From NCBI RefSeq assembly GCF_014648915.1, contig NZ_BMSA01000052.1, positions 1-37,474 on the forward strand: a stretch of 37,474 nucleotides of DNA. Reading direction: 5' to 3'. A model generated the notes under the pieces. That model had not been told where the DNA came from, ran no database searches, and saw only the letters and a program-made list of their open reading frames with translations. Position 1 is the stretch's first letter; each line of letters opens with the position of its first letter. Both the position numbers and the translations under genes were made by a program. The DNA comes from Streptomyces phaeofaciens. GTDB lineage: Bacteria; Actinomycetota; Actinomycetes; Streptomycetales; Streptomycetaceae. This document shows positions 31,715 through 37,474 of this stretch, in pieces.

Positions 31715-32317
31715 CTACACCGCGCCGGCCCCCCGCCCCCGCATGTCCGGCGCGCTCCCGTCCCTGCTTGCCGAAGCCGCGGCCGGGCGCGCCCTGCCCG
31801 CGCCACCGGAAGCGGCCGGCCGCGTCGCGCCCGCGGCCCCACCCCCAGCGTCCGAGGCACCCGCCGCCCCGGCGCCCGACCCGGCCCCCGGGCCCGCGGC
31901 CGGCCGCGCCACCCCACCCCGCACGCCAGGCGTGCCCGGCTCCCGTACCGCTTCACGCCCCGGCTCCTGCGCCCGCACCAGCCGCCGCAACTCCAGCACA
32001 TCCGCCCGCCGCAGCCCCAGCCGCTGCGCCACCGCCCCCACCGGCTCGTCCTCACCCAGCATCGCCACCACCGCCACCCCAGCCTCCACCCGCGCCGCCT
32101 CCACCTGCCCCACCACCCGCTCACGCACCGCCCGGATCTCCCGCTCCCCCTCCTCCCGCGCCAGATCCTGACCCTCGACCGCCAAAAAGAACTCAGCCGC
32201 CCGCTCCACCAGCCGCCGCTGCCGCGCCATCGGCGCCAGCGCCAACTGCTGCGCCCGCTCCCGCGCCGCCACCACGTTCGCCGCAGCCGACGCCTTCACC
32301 TTCGGCTTCCTCGCCAT
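31715..32317 (-). CDS. hypothetical helix-turn-helix protein, divergent from relaxase
   Basis: The start is the ATG at 32317, with GGAGTGGAG upstream; the product is 200 residues. The N-terminus is basic (MARKPKVKASAAANVVAAR), then come two long helices (RQRRLVERAAEFFLAVEGQD, EREIRAVRERVVGQVEAARV) and EDEPVGAVAQRLGLRRADVL, which has helix-turn-helix spacing. The last 80 residues are Ala/Gly/Pro-rich and probably disordered. Its small basic nature and divergence from the relaxase gene suggest a relaxosome accessory or transfer regulator that binds the intervening DNA. This is inferred from context, with no known family match. Confidence 0.65.
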   Translation of the reverse strand: MARKPKVKASAAANVVAARERAQQLALAPMARQRRLVERAAEFFLAVEGQDLAREEGEREIRAVRERVVGQVEAARVEAGVAVVAMLGEDEPVGAVAQRLGLRRADVLELRRLVRAQEPGREAVREPGTPGVRGGVARPAAGPGAGSGAGAAGASDAGGGAAGATRPAASGGAGRARPAAASASRDGSAPDMRGRGAGAV

Positions 32318-32670
32318 CTCCACTCCCCAACCGGGCCCCGGAACCGTGGCCTGCGCCCGGGCGGCACCCTGCCGCCCCCGCCGGGAACCCGCACAGGCAG
32401 CCTCACCCGGCACCCCCGCCCGATCGAAGCACTCACCCCCGCCCAGCTGCCCGCGCTCCCACCCCACGGGCCACGACCATGTTTTCTGCCCGCCCGGCGG
32501 GAGGAAGGAAGAGCCCCCGCCACCGCTCTCCCGGACAACCTCCCCACCCCGCTGCTCCCTGCTGCTGACGTCTGTGCAGGTCACCGGGTGGTGAGAGGCA
32601 GACAGAGGAAGGAGAGGGGGCAACGGCATGACATCTCTTGCAACTCGGACCGCCTCGTAGCGTCGATGCC
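32318..32670. other. intergenic region upstream of relaxase; possible oriT and leader ORF
   Basis: About 350 bp between the divergent accessory-type gene and the relaxase. TCACC-GGGT-GGTGA (32581-32594) is a small perfect hairpin. A good ribosome site (GGAGAGGGGG) precedes an ATG at 32628 that opens a 10-codon frame (MTSLATRTAS, stop at 32660) in a frame different from the relaxase. It could be a leader peptide coupling translation, or the relic of an altered relaxase start. MobF origins of transfer usually lie in this position; no nic sequence can be named. Confidence 0.4.
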
Positions 32671-35600
32671 GTGGCAGTGGAGATCCGCAAGCTGACGGCG
32701 GCCGCGGGGTACCGGTATCTGCTCGCGCAGACGGTCCGCGCGGAGTCTTTGCCTGCCGCCGACGGCTCCCTGCACGCCGACGCCCCGCCAGGGGTGTGGA
32801 GGGGACGTGCCGCCGAGGTCCTCCACGTGGCTGGGCAGGAGGTGCTGCGGGCCCAGGCGGAATCCCTGTTCGGTCTCGGCCGGCATCCGCGGGCGGCTGA
32901 GATAGCCGCCGACCGGATCGCAGCCGGGGACAGCGAGAAGAAGGCCTGGCGGGCCGGGAAACTCGGCGCCGCCTACTCCAGGTTCAGCGACCCGACCGCT
33001 ACCGACCCGCTGCTGCAGCGCACCGAGGAGGCCCTCGCGCAGGCCACCGCGCGCAGCGCAGGTCCGCTCCCCGACGCCCGGCGCCGGGCGATCCGCCGGC
33101 ATGTCGCGGCCCAGTACTTCCGCGCAGAGTTCCACCGCGGCCCGGCCTCGGCGGAGGAGCTCGAGGGGTATCTGCGGATGCACACCCAGCCGGTGCGCCA
33201 GCCCTGCCTGGGCTGGAGCCTCGTGGCCGCCCCCCAAGGTTCGCTGCAGGCCCTGCGGATCCTGGGAGGGGAGGAGACACGCGAGGTCATCGACGCGGCG
33301 CATACCGAGGCGCTCGAGACGGCCCTGGCCTGGATCGAGGACCATGTGCTGGCCACCCGGGCCTCCCGCAGGGGCAGCATCGCCCAGGAGCAGGTGACCT
33401 CCGGCCTGGTCGCCGCCCGGTGGCGGCACTACACCGCGCGCGGGGATCCGGGCGACCCTCATCTGCACGATCACCTCATCGTGGCCAACCGGGTCCAGGG
33501 CCCGGACGGGAAGTGGCGCACGATCGACGCGCGGCCGCTGCTCGCGCACGCAGTGTCCATCAGCGAGCTCTACAACACCACGGTCATGCGGCTGGTGTCC
33601 GAGCGCCTGGGGCTCGCGGTCCGCGAGCGGATCACGGCTGCCGGCCGGCGGCCGGTCCTGGAGATCGCGGGCCTGCCCGACGAACTCATCGACGCGTTCT
33701 CCACCCGCGGCACGATGGTGCGGGCCGAGCTGGAACGCCTGGCCGCCGACTACTACGCCCGCCACCGGCGCACCCCGCCCCCGACGGTCTGGTACGCGTT
33801 CGCGCAGCAGGCCGCGGTCACCAACCGGCCCGAACCCGCGCCCGCGCGGCCGCTGCGCACCCTGCAGAAGATCTGGTTCACCGCCGCCCGCGCGGCCCTC
33901 GGCGACATCGGTGCACGCCCCGACCAGGCCCTCACCCTGGCCTTGCTGGACGCCGTGCGGCAGGCCGCCGCCGACGCCGGACCGGCCCCGCAGGAGACCG
34001 ATCCGGACACCTTCGAACGGGAGGTCGCCATCGCCGCGCTGGCCGAAGTCGCCGAACGCCGCAGCGTGTTCGCCGCCCAGCACGTGCGCGCCGAGGTGCT
34101 GCGCCAACTCGGCTACCGCCTCGCCCGTAGCCTCCTGCCCCGGGATCTGTCTGTGGCCGAGGCGACCGAGCGCATCACCGCCCGCGCACTGATCGACCCC
34201 ACCCTCGATGACCCGGTCGTCGACCTGCGCCCGCCCTCTCTGGCCGACCTGCACCCCGAGCAGCAGCGCCCCGACGGCAGCAGCGTCTTCCTGCGCGCCG
34301 AGGACCCGGCCTACACCACCCGACGGCTCATGGCCGGCGAGGACGACCTCCTGTCAGCCGCCGACACCCTGGTCATTCCCGCCGCCGAGGAGGCCGACTT
34401 CGCGCGTGCAGCCCGCCACCATCCGCACCTGGGCGCCGCCCAGGTGGCCCTCGCCCGCACCTTCGCATGCGGCGACAGACTGCTGCTGTGCGGCATCGGC
34501 CCGGCCGGATCCGGCAAGACCTCCGCGATGAAGCTGGTGGCCGACGCCCTGGCCGCCTCCGGGCGCCGCCTGGTCGCCCTGGCTCCTTCCTCCCGCGCCG
34601 CCCAGGCCCTCGCCGATGACCTCGGTACGCCCGCCACTACCCTGCACACCTGGCTGCACCACCGCGACCAGCACGCCCAAGGCCTGGCCGGCGAACGGTT
34701 CCCCCTCGCCCGCGGCGACGTGATCGTCGTCGACGAGATGGGCATGGGCGGCACCCTCAACCTCCAGCGGATCCTGACCCAGGCCCGGGCCACAGGCGCC
34801 CACGTCCGGCTCCTGGGCGATCCGCTGCAGCTGTCCGCCGTCGACGCAGGAGGCGTGCCGCGCCTGCTCGACCGCCACCCCGACACGGTGCGCCTGGACG
34901 CACTGCACCGCTTCACCACCCTGGGCGAAGGCGCGGCCACCCTCGTGCTGCGCGACGGAGACCCGGCCGACGCCTTCACCTTCCACCGCCACCACCGGCG
35001 TATCCGCTCCGGGGACCCCGCCGCCATGCTCGATGCGGTCTACGCCGCGTGGAGCGCGGATGCCGCCGCCGGGCTGAGCAGCATCATGACGGCCCCCGAC
35101 GCGGCCACCGTGCGCGAACTCAACGCCCGCGCCCAGACGGCCGCCGCCGCCCGCCGACTGCTCGACGTCACCACCCACCGCCGGCTGCGCGACGGCACCC
35201 GCGCCCACGCCGGCGACACCGTCGTCACCCGCCGCAACAACCGCGCCCTGCCGGTCTTGAAGGGCCGGGACTTCGTGAAGAACGGCGATGCCTGGCGGGT
35301 GCTGGCCGTCCACCCGGACGGCTCCCTGACGGTGAAGAACACCGCCCATCACGCCACGATCACCCTGCCCGCCGACTACACCGCCGCCCACATCGAGCTC
35401 GGATACGCGGCCACCGTCCACCGGGCACAGGGCATCACAGTCGACACCGCCCACGCCTACGCCACCGCCTCCTCCTCCCGCGAAAGCGTCTACGTCCAGC
35501 TCACCCGCGGACGGCGCACCAACAAGCTCTACCTCGGCATCAGCGAACCCACCGGCGATCCGGCGGCCGACGAGGCCGGCGCCCTGCACCGGATCGCCCA

Positions 35601-36882
35601 CGCCCGCCGCGCCGCGACCTCCGCCCACCAGCTTCTGCGCGACCTGCAGGACGAGACCACCAGCCCCACCGTCCACGCCGCCCAGTACGCCGACACCGCC
35701 GCCCGCGCCGCCGCCGCCCGTGCCCAGGCACTGCTGCACGAGATCCTGCCCGCCCTCGCCGCACACACCTACACCGACGAAGGCTGGCCCAGGCTGCTGG
35801 CCGCCCTTACCGCCGCCGAGCTGGCCGGCCACAGCGCCCGCCGCACTCTGGCCCGGATCGGCACCGAACCGGTCGACGACAGCAGCGACGACGACACCGC
35901 CACCGTCCTGGCCGACCGCATCCACCGGCTCGTCGCCACCACCGCGCGCCCTGACCCCGACCGGCCGCTGGCCGCCTACAGCGACACCCAGCTCGCCCGC
36001 CTGACCGCCCTCGCCCTCACCCACCGCGCCCACCTCCAGCGCCGCGCCCGCGATCCCAAGGAGCGCTACCGCAACACCCGCGCCCGCGCCCGCACCAGCC
36101 GCTTCATCGAACTCATCAACACCGAGCGCGACCTGCGCGTGCGCCTGCCCGACCACGCCCCCCACCCCGCCCGCCACCACGGCCCGGTCCCCGACTGGAT
36201 TGCCGACACCCGCCTCGCACACGATCCGGACACCCCCGCAGACTGGCGCGGCCACCTCACCGAACGCCGACGCGTCCTGGGCCAACTGCTGGCCGCCCGG
36301 GGCCTGCAGCTGGCCCAGCAGCCACCGCCCTGGGCCACCGCGCTCGGCCCCGTCCCTCCCCCGCAAACGTGGCAGCGCCACGCCTGGCAGACCACCGCCG
36401 CGCTCGTCGAGACCTGGCGAAGCCGCACCGCCTCCCTGCCCGACACCCACGGCACCGGCCCGCTGCCCCGCCCCACCAGCGGCCACGACGTGCCCGCCTA
36501 CAGCGACCTCACCACCCGCATCCGCACCCTCACCCACCCCGGCGTCCACGACACCGCCGCCGACTGGCCCACTGCCGCCACCGCCTGGCAGACCGCGCTC
36601 GACGGCACCCCGCCGCCCGCCGCCTGGATGGGACAGCTGCCCCCGCCACGCCCCGGCGACAGCGCCCACCAGGCCCGCTGGTGCGCCCTCTACACCCGCC
36701 TCGCCGCCTGGCACCAGCACCGCCCCGATCTTGCCGGACACCTGCTCGGGCCACCGCCCGACGACCCGGCCGACACTCCCACCTGGCGGCACCTGCGCAC
36801 CGAACTCACCGCCCTGACCGCCACCACCCCACCCGCACAGCAGCCCACCGGCCCGGCCACGCCGGGACGGCCCGCCCGGTGA
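32671..36882 (+). CDS. MobF-type relaxase-helicase (TraA/TrwC-like)
   Basis: From GTG 32671 (VAVEIRKLTAAAGYRYLL) the protein has 1403 residues; a TTG 33 bp upstream is possible. The N-terminal relaxase has the metal triad DPHLHDHLIVANR (His264, His266, His268). The first Tyr site is GYRYLL; the second Tyr pair usual in MobF (a D-Y-Y before P-G-x-W) is replaced by LHADAPPGVW. The helicase follows: Walker A GPAGSGKT (about 610), Walker B VIVVDEMGMG, and the C-terminal SF1 motif GYAATVHRAQGITVDTAHAY with VYVQLTRGRR. A Pro-rich, Ala-rich tail of about 400 residues may contact other transfer proteins. It nicks and unwinds plasmid DNA for conjugation. It is by far the longest intact gene and marks this arm as conjugative or mobilisable. 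Confidence 0.9.
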   Translation: MAVEIRKLTAAAGYRYLLAQTVRAESLPAADGSLHADAPPGVWRGRAAEVLHVAGQEVLRAQAESLFGLGRHPRAAEIAADRIAAGDSEKKAWRAGKLGAAYSRFSDPTATDPLLQRTEEALAQATARSAGPLPDARRRAIRRHVAAQYFRAEFHRGPASAEELEGYLRMHTQPVRQPCLGWSLVAAPQGSLQALRILGGEETREVIDAAHTEALETALAWIEDHVLATRASRRGSIAQEQVTSGLVAARWRHYTARGDPGDPHLHDHLIVANRVQGPDGKWRTIDARPLLAHAVSISELYNTTVMRLVSERLGLAVRERITAAGRRPVLEIAGLPDELIDAFSTRGTMVRAELERLAADYYARHRRTPPPTVWYAFAQQAAVTNRPEPAPARPLRTLQKIWFTAARAALGDIGARPDQALTLALLDAVRQAAADAGPAPQETDPDTFEREVAIAALAEVAERRSVFAAQHVRAEVLRQLGYRLARSLLPRDLSVAEATERITARALIDPTLDDPVVDLRPPSLADLHPEQQRPDGSSVFLRAEDPAYTTRRLMAGEDDLLSAADTLVIPAAEEADFARAARHHPHLGAAQVALARTFACGDRLLLCGIGPAGSGKTSAMKLVADALAASGRRLVALAPSSRAAQALADDLGTPATTLHTWLHHRDQHAQGLAGERFPLARGDVIVVDEMGMGGTLNLQRILTQARATGAHVRLLGDPLQLSAVDAGGVPRLLDRHPDTVRLDALHRFTTLGEGAATLVLRDGDPADAFTFHRHHRRIRSGDPAAMLDAVYAAWSADAAAGLSSIMTAPDAATVRELNARAQTAAAARRLLDVTTHRRLRDGTRAHAGDTVVTRRNNRALPVLKGRDFVKNGDAWRVLAVHPDGSLTVKNTAHHATITLPADYTAAHIELGYAATVHRAQGITVDTAHAYATASSSRESVYVQLTRGRRTNKLYLGISEPTGDPAADEAGALHRIAHARRAATSAHQLLRDLQDETTSPTVHAAQYADTAARAAAARAQALLHEILPALAAHTYTDEGWPRLLAALTAAELAGHSARRTLARIGTEPVDDSSDDDTATVLADRIHRLVATTARPDPDRPLAAYSDTQLARLTALALTHRAHLQRRARDPKERYRNTRARARTSRFIELINTERDLRVRLPDHAPHPARHHGPVPDWIADTRLAHDPDTPADWRGHLTERRRVLGQLLAARGLQLAQQPPPWATALGPVPPPQTWQRHAWQTTAALVETWRSRTASLPDTHGTGPLPRPTSGHDVPAYSDLTTRIRTLTHPGVHDTAADWPTAATAWQTALDGTPPPAAWMGQLPPPRPGDSAHQARWCALYTRLAAWHQHRPDLAGHLLGPPPDDPADTPTWRHLRTELTALTATTPPAQQPTGPATPGRPAR

Positions 36883-37293
36883 ACCGCCACCACCCCGCAG
36901 GCTCTGCAAAAAACAGCCGCAGGAGAATTGGCCCGACGGCGCCGTCCAGCACGACGTCGGACCTGTCCGCCCCCTGGGGCGCCTCCGGTACCGGTGCTGC
37001 CCGGGACATCCGGGCTCCACCGGGTACCCACCGGCCTGGCCGTCGCCTGGTCACGGCCTCTGGGGGTGGTTCGGCGGCCAGGTCCCCAGCTGCCCCCGGG
37101 GGGCGGACTGCCGGGGCTGGGAGAACCTCTCGGCGGCCAGGGCACACCGCACGCGCCGCCCGAGCGTTTTGGCGTTCAACGCAAGCGGAGCGAGCGTTCG
37201 CGCGCGGTGCCGGCCGGGGCCGCCCGCTCGTACAGTGCGTGGGCCGTGCCCGGCCTCGGTAAGGTCAATAGGGCCGTGGACTGATGAGAACGA
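36883..37293. other. stretch after relaxase, no firm gene
   Basis: An open frame from TTG 36928 to 37284 (118 residues, Pro/Arg/Gly-rich) follows AGGAG, but the site is only three bases from the start and the composition is low-complexity, so it is not convincing. No terminator hairpin is clear. Confidence 0.35.
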
Positions 37294-37474
37294 TCACGGT
37301 TGCGGGGCCTGCCGCTCCGACGCCAATGGAGCCCGCTGCTCCGGTGCCCGTTCCGGATGGGTCTTTCTGTACCGCTCCCATGCTGATTGCTTGGAGATGC
37401 CGAGCGCGTCGCCGATCTGTGAGCTTCTTCAGCGTTGCAACTCCAGGGTGAGGACGGCCTTGGCGATTGACGTC
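37294..37474 (-). pseudogene. DNA-binding protein C-terminus, interrupted, partial at window end
   Basis: The minus strand reads TSIAKAVLTLELQR, a TGA, then SSQIGDALGISKQSAWERYR and KTHPERAPEQRAPLASERQ before a stop at 37294. IGDALGISKQSAWERY is a helix-turn-helix of the kind found in small Streptomyces DNA-binding proteins with a W-x-x-IG-x-x-LG-I-S-x-Q-x-x-x-x-R-F motif. The internal stop suggests decay unless the gene starts after it. Its N-terminus lies outside the window. Confidence 0.5.

Noticed and set aside
34354..37020. 888-residue minus-strand frame opposite the relaxase
   Set aside because: Gly-rich shadow of a high-GC gene; all conserved helicase and relaxase motifs are on the plus strand.
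36928..37284. 118-residue gene after the relaxase
   Set aside because: TTG start with too-close ribosome site and low-complexity Pro/Arg content; kept only as a remark.

Overview
The base composition is very high in G+C with strong third-position GC bias. Together with Streptomyces-type IS remnants, type I-E-like CRISPR repeats and a MobF-type relaxase-helicase, this suggests a Streptomyces or close relative. The density of broken genes and mobile-element scraps suggests an accessory region: a chromosome arm, a large plasmid, or an integrated conjugative element. No rRNA or complete tRNA gene and no cas gene was seen.

Layout. 1-3432: a decayed CRISPR array (A) held between two IS-like tips, then nested remnants of ISL3, IS110 and IS5 transposases. 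A 233-bp inverted duplication flanks a frameshifted kinase-like gene. 3433-6016: a MarR-controlled operon (regulator, SDR-like protein lacking the catalytic Tyr, FAD oxidoreductase). 6797-13516: redox and detoxification genes (metallo-beta-lactamase-fold hydrolase, GlxA-type regulator, broken quinone oxidoreductase, flavodoxin-type quinone reductase, aldo/keto reductase, unknown protein, alpha/beta hydrolase). 13895-14700: LuxR and aldehyde dehydrogenase relics. 14793-16229: a second metallo-hydrolase paralogue divergent from an HxlR regulator. 16320-19730: array B, an IS5-like tail, a PKS KS-AT fragment abutting an rpmJ gene (zinc-free L36), a MoaF-like gene, and two relics joined tail to tail. 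19763-21885: a VOC protein, a fumarylacetoacetase-family hydrolase and a TetR regulator, with repeated operator-like dyads.

22093-26779 is dominated by CRISPR arrays C (13 repeats) and D (about 43 repeats, period 61 bp). A DUF3644/HEPN-type gene with an R-N-K-x-E-H motif sits between them. Arrays A, B, C and D share diverged spacers, including a two-spacer block with the same mutated repeat, so the arrays are related by duplication and have drifted. A 39-bp palindromic mini-element with a 6-bp target duplication lies inside one spacer of array D; removing it restores the 61-bp period exactly.

26780-37474 looks like plasmid or conjugative-element backbone: iteron-like tandem repeats, a DUF932 gene, a 143-bp inverted-repeat element, an IS21 istB fragment, plasmid-type hypothetical genes, a 69-bp tandem repeat, and a 1403-residue MobF relaxase-helicase.

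The metabolic genes form small units with their own local regulators (MarR, GlxA/AraC, HxlR, TetR) rather than one pathway. The most notable system-level signal is the set of orphan, mutually related CRISPR arrays without cas genes, flanking a predicted HEPN ribonuclease.
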